Origin: Janthinobacterium aquaticum
GTDB lineage: Bacteria > Pseudomonadota > Gammaproteobacteria > Burkholderiales > Burkholderiaceae_D
Reading direction: 5' to 3'
Length of the DNA: 64,000 bases
NCBI RefSeq assembly: GCF_009208565.1
Contig: NZ_WFLK01000015.1
Span: 62,001-126,000 of the forward strand
Made by a program: the position numbers and the translations under genes. The notes under the pieces were generated by a model, which was given only the letters and a program-made list of their open reading frames with translations, ran no database searches and was not told where the DNA came from. Position 1 is the stretch's first letter, and every line of letters starts with the position of its first letter. Of the stretch, positions 9,809 through 18,171 are shown one piece after another.

Positions 9809-9833
9809 ACCAATTTGCATGATGATTATTGGT
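9809..9833. promoter_or_regulatory. dyad ACCAAT-N13-ATTGGT, putative operator on the xylX side
   Basis: ACCAAT and ATTGGT are perfectly complementary. Inside them lies a further CAT-G-ATG pair around the same centre at 9821, so 9 of 12 arm bases match. It lies about 105-130 bases upstream of xylX. XylR is the obvious candidate ligand, but no site has been matched. Confidence 0.45.
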
Positions 9834-9938
9834 ATTGCGACGCACCAAAAACCGTGTCTGCAAGCCGCTTCCAAGCGCATAAGTTAAGGAAAAAGCAAAT
9901 AGGCGAGATATATGATGCGATGCAGCATTTGAGCAAGT

Positions 9939-9963
9939 CATATCTATTTGAGTATCAGATATG
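9939..9963. promoter_or_regulatory. dyad CATATCT-N11-AGATATG, putative operator on the chvE side
   Basis: Two perfect 7-base inverted arms are separated by 11 bases, centred about 150 bases before chvE. A third, imperfect arm (AGATATATGA) occurs about 30 bases to the left. The spacing of one helical turn suits a dimeric regulator. Confidence 0.45.
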
Positions 9964-10098
9964 CGAAAAAATTGATTGGTGAGGTTGCGGTGGACAAATT
10001 AGTATCAGCCGTGGCCTGCATTGGCCCCCAGTAAAAGGCGGCCTGGACAGACCGCGATGCTGGCACATTCAACTATCGAAGACGATGGAGACCTGGAA

Positions 10099-11175
10099 AT
10101 GAAAACAACAATGAAAATGCTGGCCGCGAGCCTGACCCTGGCCATGTGCGGCATGTCCGTGATGCCGGTTGCCGGCGCTGCCGACAAAGGCGCCGTAGGT
10201 ATCTCGATGCCAACCAAATCGTCGATGCGCTGGATCGCCGACGGCGACAACATGGTCAAAGTGTTCAAGGAACGCGGCTACAAGACCGACCTGCAATTTG
10301 CTGACGACGATATTCCGAACCAGCTGGCGCAAGTGGAAAACATGATCACCAAAGGCGCCAAGGTGCTGGTGATTGCTGCGATCGACGGCACCACCCTGAC
10401 CAATGTGCTGCAAAAAGCAGCCGACAAGGGCATCAAGGTCATCTCGTATGACCGCCTGATCCGCGGCACCAAGAACATCGATTACTACGCCACGTTCGAC
10501 AACTTCCAGGTTGGCGTGCTGCAGGCAGCCTACATCGAAAACGCGCTGGGCCTGAAACAAGGCAAGGGTCCGTTCAATATCGAACTGTTCGGCGGTTCGG
10601 CTGACGACAACAACGCTCACTTCTTCTACAACGGCGCGATGTCGGTACTGAAGCCATACATCGACAGCGGCAAGCTGGTGGTGCGCTCGAAACAGATGGG
10701 CATGGAAAAAGTGGCCACGCTGCGCTGGGATGGCTCGGTAGCGCAAGCCCGTATGGACAACCTGCTGAGCGCCTACTACGGCAACGCCCGCGTGGACGCC
10801 GTGCTGTCGCCATATGATGGCCTGAGCATCGGTATCCTGTCGTCGCTGAAAGGCGTCGGCTACGGTACGCCGAAACAGCCATTCCCGGTCGTAACAGGCC
10901 AGGATGCTGAAATCCCGTCGGTCAAATCGATCATCCGCGGCGAACAGGCTTCGACCGTGTTCAAGGACACGCGCGAACTGGCCAAAGTCACCGCCAACAT
11001 GGTTGACGCGATGATGAACGGCAAACAGCCTACCGTCAACGACACCAAGACCTACAACAACGGCGTGAAAGTGGTGCCATCGTTCCTGCTCAAACCAGTC
11101 ATCGTCGACAAGGCGAACTGGAAGCAAGTACTGGTTACCGGCAGCGGCTACTACACCGAAGCACAAGTGAAATAA
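10099..11175 (+). CDS. chvE: multiple-monosaccharide ABC transporter substrate-binding protein (ChvE type)
   Basis: Periplasmic sugar receptor of 358 residues. Residues 1-27 form a signal peptide ending in VAGA. The mature region starts [18 protein letters not shown], the hallmark of ChvE/MmsA-type binding proteins that take arabinose, galactose, glucose and xylose. The ATG is preceded by GGAG eight bases upstream; longer in-frame starts lack both a ribosome site and the signal peptide. It is followed by a small hairpin and then gguA and gguB, so the receptor can be made in excess over the membrane parts. Confidence 0.9.
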   Translation: MKTTMKMLAASLTLAMCGMSVMPVAGAADKGAVGISMPTKSSMRWIADGDNMVKVFKERGYKTDLQFADDDIPNQLAQVENMITKGAKVLVIAAIDGTTLTNVLQKAADKGIKVISYDRLIRGTKNIDYYATFDNFQVGVLQAAYIENALGLKQGKGPFNIELFGGSADDNNAHFFYNGAMSVLKPYIDSGKLVVRSKQMGMEKVATLRWDGSVAQARMDNLLSAYYGNARVDAVLSPYDGLSIGILSSLKGVGYGTPKQPFPVVTGQDAEIPSVKSIIRGEQASTVFKDTRELAKVTANMVDAMMNGKQPTVNDTKTYNNGVKVVPSFLLKPVIVDKANWKQVLVTGSGYYTEAQVK

Positions 11176-11193
11176 GTTTCGTACACCGTAATG

Positions 11194-11217
11194 CAGGCCC
11201 GGCCACGCCGGGCCTTT
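11194..11217 (+). terminator. hairpin between chvE and gguA
   Basis: AGGCCCGGC-CAC-GCCGGGCCTTT forms a strong stem with a short T run. It probably gives partial termination or protects the chvE message 3' end, since gguA and gguB follow on the same strand. Confidence 0.6.
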
Positions 11218-11302
11218 CGCGTCACAGAATATCAAGAATGGACTGCCGCACGGCCGGCGCACATGGCTTGGCCATGGCGATCTGTCGTGCCAGAGAGGTT
11301 AT

Positions 11303-12844
11303 ATGACGAACACTATCCTGGAAATGCGCGGGATACGCAAGACGTTCCCGGGCGTAGTCGCGCTCGACAATGTCAATCTGCGCGTGCGCAGCGGCGAAAT
11401 TCACGCCATCGTGGGTGAAAACGGCGCCGGAAAATCAACCCTGATGAAAGTACTGAGTGGCGTGTATGGCCACGGCAGCTACTCGGGCGATATCGAGTAT
11501 CAGGGCCAGGTGCGCCAATTTCGCGGCATCAAGGACAGCGAAGAAATCGGCATCATCATTATCCATCAGGAGCTGGCGCTGGTGCCGCTGCTGTCGATTG
11601 CCGAGAACATCTTTCTCGGTAACGAGCCGGCACAGATGGGCGTCATCGACTGGGAATACACGCAGAAAAAAACCCGTGAACTGCTGCAGATGGTCGGCCT
11701 GAAAGAGTCGCCCGATGCACTGATCACCAATCTGGGCGTGGGCAAGCAGCAGCTGATCGAAATCGCCAAGGCGCTGTGCAAGGACGTCAAGCTGCTGATC
11801 CTCGACGAGCCGACCGCCAGCCTGAACGAAAGCGACAGCGCGGCCCTGCTCGACCTGCTGCTGGAACTGAAAAACCAGGGCATTTCGTCGATCCTCATTT
11901 CGCACAAGCTCAACGAAATTTCGCGCGTTGCCGACGCCATCACGGTGCTGCGCGACGGTAACACCGTTGACAGCTTCGACTGCCGCGTCGAACCGGTCAG
12001 CGAAGATCGCATTATCGCCAAGATGGTGGGACGCGAGATGGCCGACCGCTATCCGCCGCGCACCTCGCACATCGGCGAGACCATTTTCGAAGTACGCGAC
12101 TGGCGCGTATTTCACCCTGAGCATGCTGATCGCGCCGTCATCAAGGGCATCAACATGCATGCCAAAAAGGGCGAGATCATCGGTATCGCCGGCCTGATGG
12201 GTTCGGGCCGCACCGAACTGGCGATGAGTATTTTCGGCCGCGCCTACGGCCAGCGCATCAGCGGCACGGTACTCAAGGACGGCAAGGAAATCGACGTCAG
12301 CACCATCGGCAAGGCCATCGAGCACGGCCTGGCGTATGTGACGGAAGACCGCAAGGGTCTGGGCCTGATCCTGGAAGAAGACATCAAGAAAAACACCAGC
12401 CTGGCCAATCTGGCGGCGGTGTCGAGCAATTCGGTGATCGACGAGGCGCGTGAATTCAACGTGGCCGACGACTATCGCCGCAAGCTGAAGATCCGCTGCT
12501 CGAGCATCTTGCAAAAAGTCGTCAACCTCTCTGGCGGCAACCAGCAAAAAGTGGTGATTGCAAAGTGGCTGTTTTCACGCCCCGATGTACTGATACTCGA
12601 CGAACCGAGCCGCGGCATCGACGTGGGCGCCAAGTACGAGATCTACAGCATCATCAACGAGCTGGCCGCAGAGGGCAAATGCATCATCATGATTTCGTCG
12701 GAAATGCCTGAACTCTTGGGCATGTGCGATCGGATTTATGTCATGAACGAAGGCCGCTTTGCGGCGGAACTAAGCGCAGCAGAAGCGTCGCAGGAACGGA
12801 TCATGCGCGCGATCGTCAAACACGGAGAAAGCAATGAGCAATAA
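11303..12844 (+). CDS. gguA: multiple-monosaccharide ABC transporter ATP-binding protein
   Basis: Tandem ATPase of 513 residues for the ChvE-dependent importer. Domain one shows Walker [10 protein letters not shown] (about 37-45), the signature [15 protein letters not shown] and [11 protein letters not shown]. Domain two shows [25 protein letters not shown] and [20 protein letters not shown]. The body plan equals XylG but the sequence follows the GguA/MmsA subgroup ([23 protein letters not shown]). An AGAGAGG ribosome site lies upstream of the ATG. Its 3' end overlaps gguB by 11 bases. Confidence 0.92.
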   Translation: MTNTILEMRGIRKTFPGVVALDNVNLRVRSGEIHAIVGENGAGKSTLMKVLSGVYGHGSYSGDIEYQGQVRQFRGIKDSEEIGIIIIHQELALVPLLSIAENIFLGNEPAQMGVIDWEYTQKKTRELLQMVGLKESPDALITNLGVGKQQLIEIAKALCKDVKLLILDEPTASLNESDSAALLDLLLELKNQGISSILISHKLNEISRVADAITVLRDGNTVDSFDCRVEPVSEDRIIAKMVGREMADRYPPRTSHIGETIFEVRDWRVFHPEHADRAVIKGINMHAKKGEIIGIAGLMGSGRTELAMSIFGRAYGQRISGTVLKDGKEIDVSTIGKAIEHGLAYVTEDRKGLGLILEEDIKKNTSLANLAAVSSNSVIDEAREFNVADDYRRKLKIRCSSILQKVVNLSGGNQQKVVIAKWLFSRPDVLILDEPSRGIDVGAKYEIYSIINELAAEGKCIIMISSEMPELLGMCDRIYVMNEGRFAAELSAAEASQERIMRAIVKHGESNEQ

Positions 12845-14045
12845 AACGACAGCCGCCGCAGGCACCGGCAACGCGGCACCGGAAGCCAAAAGCTACGCCG
12901 GCTTCTTGAAAAACAATATGCGCGACTACGGCATGCTGCTGTCGCTGATCGTCATCATGGGCTTTTTCCAGTACATGACGAACGGCACGCTGATGGAGCC
13001 GCTGAACCTGACCAACCTGGTACTGCAAAACAGCTATATCGTCATCATGGCGCTGGGCATGCTGATGGTCATCGTGGCCGGCCATATCGACCTGTCGGTC
13101 GGCTCGGTGGTCGGTTTCGTCGGCGCACTGGCGGCCGTACTGATCGTCAATTACGAGATGAACTTCATTGCAGCGAGTATTCTGTGCCTGCTGGCCGGCG
13201 CCGTGATCGGCGGCGCGCAAGGCTATTTTGTGGCCTTTTTCAAGATTCCATCGTTTATCGTGACGCTGGCCGGCATGCTGGTGTTCAAGGGCCTGACCCT
13301 GGCGCTGCTGGCCGGTCAATCGGTCGGTCCTTTCCCGGAAGGCTTCCAGATGCTGAGCTCGGGCTTCCTGCCTGATCCGTTCCAAGGCGATAACCTGCGC
13401 GGCTTCTCGCTGCTGCTGGGCGTGATCGCTGCCGCCGCTTTGATCATCACGTCGCTGCGCAGCCGCGCCAAGCAACTGAAGCACGGTATGGAAAACGAGC
13501 CGCGTGCTTTCTTCCTGCTCAAGAACGGCATCTTTGCTGCCGTGATGGTCTACTTCAGCTATCTGCTGGCGTCGTACCGCGGTTTCCCGAACGTGCTGGC
13601 GGTGATGTCGGTCCTGATCGTGGCTTATACCTTTATTGCCAACCGTACCGTCATGGGCCGCCGCGTGTACGCCGTCGGCGGCAATGAAAAAGCGGCACGC
13701 CTGTCGGGCATCAAGACCGAACGCGTGAGCTTCTACACCTTCGTCAACATGGGCATGTTAGCTGCACTGGCCGGCCTGATCTTCGCAGCCCGCCTGAACA
13801 CCGCCACGCCGAAAGCCGGTACCGGCTTCGAGCTCGACGTAATTGCAGCGTGCTTTATCGGCGGCGCTTCGGCTTCCGGCGGCGTGGGCAAAGTGATGGG
13901 TGCGGTGATCGGCGCCTTTATCATGGGCGTAATGAACAACGGCATGTCCATCATGGGCATCGGCATCGATTACCAGCAAGTGATCAAGGGCCTGGTACTG
14001 CTGGCCGCCGTGTTCGTGGACGTGGTCAACAAGAACAAATCGTAA
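12834..14045 (+). CDS. gguB: multiple-monosaccharide ABC transporter permease
   Basis: CUT2 membrane permease of 403 residues with about ten predicted helices. Diagnostic segments include [17 protein letters not shown] (about 82-98), [20 protein letters not shown] (about 139-158), [20 protein letters not shown] (about 274-293) and [17 protein letters not shown]. It completes the importer begun by chvE and gguA. The start lies within the end of gguA, behind the GGAG of that coding sequence. Confidence 0.92.
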   Translation: MSNKTTAAAGTGNAAPEAKSYAGFLKNNMRDYGMLLSLIVIMGFFQYMTNGTLMEPLNLTNLVLQNSYIVIMALGMLMVIVAGHIDLSVGSVVGFVGALAAVLIVNYEMNFIAASILCLLAGAVIGGAQGYFVAFFKIPSFIVTLAGMLVFKGLTLALLAGQSVGPFPEGFQMLSSGFLPDPFQGDNLRGFSLLLGVIAAAALIITSLRSRAKQLKHGMENEPRAFFLLKNGIFAAVMVYFSYLLASYRGFPNVLAVMSVLIVAYTFIANRTVMGRRVYAVGGNEKAARLSGIKTERVSFYTFVNMGMLAALAGLIFAARLNTATPKAGTGFELDVIAACFIGGASASGGVGKVMGAVIGAFIMGVMNNGMSIMGIGIDYQQVIKGLVLLAAVFVDVVNKNKS

Positions 14046-14082
14046 GATCGCAGTCGTAACAGTTCAGGCCTTAGGGGGCCGG

Positions 14083-14109
14083 AAGCCGGTGCTTGCACCG
14101 GCTTTTTTT
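14083..14109 (+). terminator. rho-independent terminator of chvE-gguA-gguB
   Basis: AGCCGGTGC-TT-GCACCGGCT followed by seven T residues. It lies 40 bases after gguB. Confidence 0.9.
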
Positions 14110-14129
14110 ATGTGCGTCTTGCTGAGGCA

Positions 14130-14660
14130 CTAGAACGTGACGCCATCGGCCGTACACAGCCTGATGGCATTGCCCGGATTGATCAGCTGCGACCAGACCC
14201 AGTTATGGTGCGCAACGATGGCGGGCGCGACCAGGTGCGGCCGATCGCGCGTGGTGTGCGCGTCGCTGATCACCACCGTCGCCAGTTCCAGGCTCGCTGC
14301 CCGGCGCACGCTGGTGTCGATGCAAAATTCGGTTGCGTAGCCACAGACATAGATCGTGTCGATGCCCGCCTGCTCCAGATGCTGCTGCAGGCCGGTATGG
14401 CGAAACGCATCGCAGGACTGCTTGGCGCTGACATGGTCTTGCGGCTGTGGCGCAATCAGGGCGGGAAACTGCCAGCCATGCGTGCCCGCTTCCCAGCTCG
14501 ACCCTGCAGTGTCGTGCTGCACATAGATCACCGGCACACCGGCACCACGCGCCCGGGCAATCAGGCCGGCAATGCGCTCGAGCATCACCTCAGCCTGCCA
14601 GGCTGGCGGCTCGCTCAATACGGCGTTCTGGAAGTCGATAACGATCAGGGCATGGCGCAT
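14130..14660 (-). CDS. isochorismatase/cysteine hydrolase family protein (full copy)
   Basis: Cytoplasmic hydrolase of 176 residues with the isochorismatase-like fold. The expected triad is present: Asp9 (VIDFQN), Lys80 (SAKQSC) and Cys113 (TEFCIDTSVR). Family members hydrolyse isochorismate, nicotinamide or small amides; the substrate here is not evident. The ATG follows an AAGGAAA site. A second copy, ~97% identical but with a replaced C-terminus, lies 2 kb away at 16155-16649, and the two flank foreign-looking DNA. Confidence 0.85.
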   Translation of the reverse strand: MRHALIVIDFQNAVLSEPPAWQAEVMLERIAGLIARARGAGVPVIYVQHDTAGSSWEAGTHGWQFPALIAPQPQDHVSAKQSCDAFRHTGLQQHLEQAGIDTIYVCGYATEFCIDTSVRRAASLELATVVISDAHTTRDRPHLVAPAIVAHHNWVWSQLINPGNAIRLCTADGVTF

Positions 14661-14730
14661 GGGATTTCCTTTGTTTGATATTCCCTAGTATGCATTTTTA
14701 TTCAGCCAAGCTGTGCGCTACATGGCAATG
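14202..14730. repeat. long direct repeat, left copy
   Basis: About 529 bases match the segment at 16191-16719 with roughly a dozen single-base differences and no gaps that I could find. It covers most of the isochorismatase gene and about 70 bases of its upstream region. The left limit is an abrupt change of sequence inside the gene. Confidence 0.9.
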
Positions 14731-15050
14731 CACACGCCATGACCACCTGCTCGTTCCATACGTCGAGCGCTTATACGATTGCTCGGCCAAGGTGATGCGG
14801 CGCTGGTGGGCAGCAGTACGCCTTGCGATTGTGCCTTGCGGGTGGTGCTGAAGAAAATGAAAAAAGCGATGATGCCCAGCGTGATAGCCAGGAACAGCAG
14901 AGTCAGTAGCAGATGGCTGACAGGTCGCGCCAATATAACCGTGCCATATTGCCGAGTGCTCAGGTGCTCAAGGGTTTGCTGGCGGAACAGCGGCTGAGCA
15001 GCTTGAGGGCGGGTTGCTGGCGACGCCAGAGCACCGGGTTGGTCACGCAA
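14718..15050 (-). pseudogene. HlyD/CvaA-type bacteriocin exporter adaptor, N-terminal remnant
   Basis: Only the first ~83 residues look real: PLFRQQTLEHLSTRQYG, then a single membrane helix (about 44-67, LLLTLLFLAITLGIIAFFIFF), then TTRKAQSQGVLLP. That is the start of membrane-fusion proteins such as CvaA that work with a peptidase-ABC exporter to secrete double-glycine peptides. The coding sequence should run for about 400 residues, but after LLPTS the reading frame enters unrelated sequence and stops at the edge of the isochorismatase repeat. No ABC exporter partner follows, so the system is dead as it stands. Confidence 0.65.
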
Positions 15051-15096
15051 AATATTTAACTTTACGATTTAAAGAATATGAAAGGATGACTGGTTT

Positions 15097-15600
15097 TCAT
15101 ATCTCATTTTCTATATTTTTGTATTTAATATAATTCAGTATTGGCAGAAAAGAATATGCCAGGAAAAAAACCCTCATTACCGTAAAGATAAAATACATTA
15201 GATTTGAATCTGTACGAGCAAGACCTACACTTGCCAAAAGGAAAAACATTAATCCAATCGATATATAATCCAACCATACAACCATTGGAGCCACAATGGT
15301 CTTCATTTTTTCACCAGTGTTTATGATCACCATTCGCTTGCCATATCGCAACCGAATAAAAACATAAAAAAGTACGCAGGAATTTAATACAGAGTATACC
15401 AATTCAGCATAATCAGCAGAATTAATTTGATGAAGGTAAGCAAAAGAGGTAGAAAAAAAACTATTTATAAATATAAAAAAAGGCAAGAGTTTTTGATATT
15501 GCTTCCACTCTACCGCAGGAATTTTTTTATATCTTTTCGTTACAAAAATTGGAAAGAACGGGTTGATCCCTACCTGATTGTCAGACGAAAGCAAAATCAT
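15097..15600 (-). CDS. four-helix membrane protein of unknown function (possible immunity protein)
   Basis: 167 residues with AT-rich codons unlike the surrounding genome. Four hydrophobic helices are visible at about 39-57, 66-84, 105-127 and 131-153, with basic loops (KRYKK, RLRYGKR). I recognise no family. It begins 10 bases after the end of the leader-peptide remnant and is followed by the HlyD remnant, the gene order of peptide-bacteriocin loci, where a small membrane immunity protein would be expected. That role is an inference from position only. The ribosome site is weak, so the true start is uncertain. Confidence 0.55.
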   Translation of the reverse strand: MILLSSDNQVGINPFFPIFVTKRYKKIPAVEWKQYQKLLPFFIFINSFFSTSFAYLHQINSADYAELVYSVLNSCVLFYVFIRLRYGKRMVIINTGEKMKTIVAPMVVWLDYISIGLMFFLLASVGLARTDSNLMYFIFTVMRVFFLAYSFLPILNYIKYKNIENEI

Positions 15601-15609
15601 ATCTTAACT

Positions 15610-15734
15610 TTACAAATTAGTAAAAAATTTACAAGAAGGAATTTGGATCAGAGAATTGCCCCTGAGCCCTAAACCTTTGGATAGTTTCAATGTGCAACTG
15701 ATCGCATCAATTTCATAAATTTTAACTCTTGCAT
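15610..15734 (-). pseudogene. probable frameshifted double-glycine leader peptide gene
   Basis: A GGAGG site five bases before the ATG opens a frame reading MQELKFMKLM and stopping after 15 codons. In the next frame the same DNA continues EIDAISCTLKLSKGLGLRG and ends 10 bases before the membrane-protein gene. Joining the frames after MQELKF by one base gives MQELKF-x-EIDAIS, very like the leader of class II bacteriocins and microcins (consensus MxEL...EIxxISGG), with the Gly pair changed. The mature part would be about 27 residues. This is an inference from a short sequence. Confidence 0.35.
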
Positions 15735-15792
15735 TATGCCTCCATAAAGTTTCGGCTTCGCCTTGAAACCGAAATGCCACATTAAAACTCAT

Positions 15793-16154
15793 TACATTGT
15801 GAAGTCAACCTATTTTCAAAAACGCAAAGAATTTATTTTTTATTTATCGTGACGAAAAAACTCTAAAACTTACCCCTCAAACAATGAATCAACTGAAAAA
15901 TTTTTCACATTTTTAAACCAAATGATGCATTTAAAAATTTAAAGGGGCGTGGCAAATGAGCCAAAATACCGGATGAGGTAAACGTCTCTCAAGACATACT
16001 TGAGAAATATAATTATTTTCCAAGTTAAAATTTTATTTTCAATTAATTCAATTTTATAAAAAACATTTTTTTAAATTCCGTTATTTTTAAAAAATTCCTT
16101 TATTAATTTACACTCAGAAATTTTTACTGTCAATAATTCACAATATTATTTTTA
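15793..16154. other. AT-rich gene-free stretch
   Basis: About 360 bases rich in poly-A and poly-T runs with no open frame that has a credible ribosome site on either strand. The composition contrasts sharply with the genome. It ends where the truncated isochorismatase copy begins. Confidence 0.7.
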
Positions 16155-16649
16155 TTACATTTTTGAAAGGTTTTCAAGAATGGCGCAATTGTTATGGTGC
16201 GCAACAATGGCGGGCGCGGCCAGGTGCGGCCGATCGCGCGTGGTGTGCGCGTCGCTGATCACCACCGTCGCCAGTTCCAGGCTCGCTGCCCGGCGCACGC
16301 TGGTGTCGATGCAAAATTCGGTTGCGTAGCCACAGACATAGATCGTGTCGATGCCCGCCTGTTCCAGATGCTGCTGCAGGCCGGTATGGCGAAACGCATC
16401 GCAGGACTGCTTGGCGCTGACATGGTCTTGCGGCTGTGGCGCAATCAGGGCCGGAAACTGCCAGCCATGCGTGCCCGCTTCCCAGCTCGACCCGGCAGTA
16501 TCGTGCTGCACATAGATCACCGGCACACCGGCACCACGCGCCCGGGCAATCAGGCCGGCAATGCGCTCGAGCATCACCTCAGCCTGCCAGGCTGGCCGCT
16601 CGCTCAATACGGCGTTCTGGAAGTCGATAACGATCAGGGCATGGCGCAT
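16155..16649 (-). pseudogene. isochorismatase family protein, second copy with replaced C-terminus
   Basis: Residues 1-154 match the full copy at 14130-14660 with two visible changes (Arg for Pro at 19, Ala for Val near 146), and the Asp9-Lys80-Cys113 triad is kept. After AHHN the last 22 residues are lost. The frame runs into AT-rich DNA, adding NCAILENLSKM before a stop. The upstream AAGGAAA site is also duplicated, so the gene may be expressed, but the missing terminal segment normally packs against the core. Whether it is a working paralogue or a relic cannot be decided by eye. Confidence 0.75.
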
Positions 16650-16719
16650 GGGATTTCCTTTGATTGATATCGCCTGGTATGCATTTTTATTCAGCCAAGC
16701 TGTGCAGTACATGACAACG
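16191..16719. repeat. long direct repeat, right copy
   Basis: Partner of 14202-14730 at about 97% identity. The inner edge coincides with the change to AT-rich DNA at 16190, and the outer edge lies about 70 bases upstream of the isochorismatase start. Confidence 0.9.
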
Positions 16720-16797
16720 CAATAGCTTGAGATTGTATGTCTGACGATGCCGGGGTACCAGACTGCTCACGCAATTGATATTGCTACACTCAACCTA

Positions 16798-17586
16798 TCA
16801 AATAAATAATTTATTCTTGTTTTTCAAATTATTTACAAAAAAGCCTTTACTTATAAGCACAAACCAAAAAACTAAAATAGTTCCTATAATAATTATAGAA
16901 TATGTTCGCGAACTTTCTATTGAACTTGCCACACCAAATTTCATCCCAAACAGCTTTTGTTCGTAACCAAAAAAAATTGTTTGAAAAAAATTCCATGAAA
17001 AATGAGCGCCTATGGAAAGCCACAAAGCATCTGTGATATAAGCCATCATCCCCAGTAGTATTCCAGCCATTAAAACAAGCAAAATTCTCGACTGGTATAA
17101 ATCCGGCAAACTCCCTTTGTGTACATAAGCAAAAGCGCAAGCAGCAGGGAAAATCACAAGGGGTGCGTATATTGGCTTTACAAAAGATCTTCTCAAAAAT
17201 CCTTGTAATAAACCTCTAAATAAAATTTCTTCCATTACACCCGCACCAAATGAAAAAACAAGTGCATACAGGATAAGTTGAAGATTTAATCTGGCAGAAA
17301 TAAACGTAACATCCTCAGCAACCCAATATAAGAAAATTGATGAAATAACGGCAATTGATCCATAAATCCATCCTACCATTAATTCTCGAAAAGGTTGACT
17401 CTTATTAAAGAATTCAGTTTCTCTTTTGTTTTCTTTAAAATACCAAAAATAGCAAAAGAAAAACAAAAAGAAAATCAGGAAAAATAATAATAAAAAATGA
17501 TTTTCATTTAATTTTTTAAGATAAATTTTTATGTATGTGGCATATGAAAAAATGCAAAAAACCAACAAGAAAAAGTATTTTTTCAT
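16798..17586 (-). CDS. CPBP family intramembrane glutamic endopeptidase
   Basis: Membrane protein of 262 residues with about eight helices. All three CPBP (CAAX protease/Abi) motifs are intact: Glu119-Glu120 and Arg124 in EEILFRG, His156 in FAYVHKG, and His195 plus Asn199 in AHFSWNF. Family members cleave within membranes, and bacterial ones are often found beside peptide-bacteriocin genes, where some confer immunity or process the peptide. The gene is very AT-rich, so it is likely acquired, and it lies on the same strand as the exporter and leader relics. The exact substrate is unknown. Confidence 0.8.
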   Translation of the reverse strand: MKKYFFLLVFCIFSYATYIKIYLKKLNENHFLLLFFLIFFLFFFCYFWYFKENKRETEFFNKSQPFRELMVGWIYGSIAVISSIFLYWVAEDVTFISARLNLQLILYALVFSFGAGVMEEILFRGLLQGFLRRSFVKPIYAPLVIFPAACAFAYVHKGSLPDLYQSRILLVLMAGILLGMMAYITDALWLSIGAHFSWNFFQTIFFGYEQKLFGMKFGVASSIESSRTYSIIIIGTILVFWFVLISKGFFVNNLKNKNKLFI

Positions 17587-17881
17587 AAAAGCAAAAATTA
17601 AATTAAATAATTTTACAAAGAAAGAAGTAATTTATATCCTAAAATAATATACTGAATATAAATTTCGACTCAGAACTGAATATCATCAAATAAATATAGA
17701 ATATATTTATTAGAAATTTTTTAATATATCACCATATTTTAAAATTTCCAACAAGAAATTATAATTTAATTACAGGACTGTAATCTCAGTTTCAATCGTA
17801 TCGTTAAAGATAATTCAGCCAGTCTCGCACCTGGCGTAGTTGTCAAGGCTTCAGCTGGCATATGCGCATCTGGCGAATCAT
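17587..17881. other. AT-rich gene-free stretch, then change to normal composition near 17815
   Basis: Upstream of the CPBP gene. It probably contains that gene's promoter. Base composition returns to that of the genome near 17815, marking the right limit of the foreign DNA. No other gene is supported. Confidence 0.6.
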
Positions 17882-18043
17882 TCACTTGTTGACCTTGATG
17901 GGAAAGTAGATCGTGCTGCTATCGGATTGGTCAGCATGGATTTCCATGAAAATGCAGCGCGTAGCACGACCAATGGCCATAAACAGGTAATGGCATTGAG
18001 ACTCGTCTGGAATTTCGATAAGTACGTGATTGGCGGTGCGGGC
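17882..18043 (-). pseudogene. IS481-type transposase fragment
   Basis: A 53-residue open segment reads HVLIEIPDESQCHYLFMAIG followed by RATRCIFMEIHADQSDSS, the central catalytic-core region of IS481-family transposases (usual form YLFVAIDRATRWVF). The catalytic Asp of the AID motif is Gly here. Stops bound the segment on both sides, and neither the N-terminal HTH nor the C-terminal Glu region is present. It marks past transposition at the right edge of the AT-rich island. Confidence 0.7.
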
Positions 18044-18171
18044 TTATCTATGAAGAGCTTGGCTCATGGCGCTGGCGATTGGCTGGCAAGGTTGCACGGC
18101 ATATTCAAAGCAGTCTGGCTCTGAAAAAATAGCAGGCTGCGAACGGAGGATATGGTCACCCGTATCTAAAG

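Larger units (their letters stand above)
9706..10098. promoter_or_regulatory. divergent control region between xylX and chvE
   Basis: 393 bases without a gene, AT-richer than the flanks, from which the xylose operon (leftward) and the chvE-gguAB operon (rightward) must both be transcribed. It contains two clear dyads, described separately. I cannot fix -35/-10 boxes with confidence. Confidence 0.75.

Noticed and set aside
10021-10098. Upstream extension of chvE
   Set aside because: It would bury the signal peptide inside the protein; the GGAG site fits the ATG at 10099.
15610-15792. 60-codon frame starting MSFNVAFRF as an intact gene
   Set aside because: No ribosome site at its ATG. The GGAGG-preceded ATG at 15734 in the neighbouring frame explains the region better as a frameshifted leader peptide.
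16180-16667. Plus-strand frame beginning MAQLLWCATM with an AAAGG upstream
   Set aside because: It is the antisense of the duplicated isochorismatase segment and has no recognisable protein character.
17840-18124. 94-codon open frame on the plus strand
   Set aside because: TTG start without a ribosome site; the minus strand of the same DNA encodes an IS481-type transposase fragment, which explains it.
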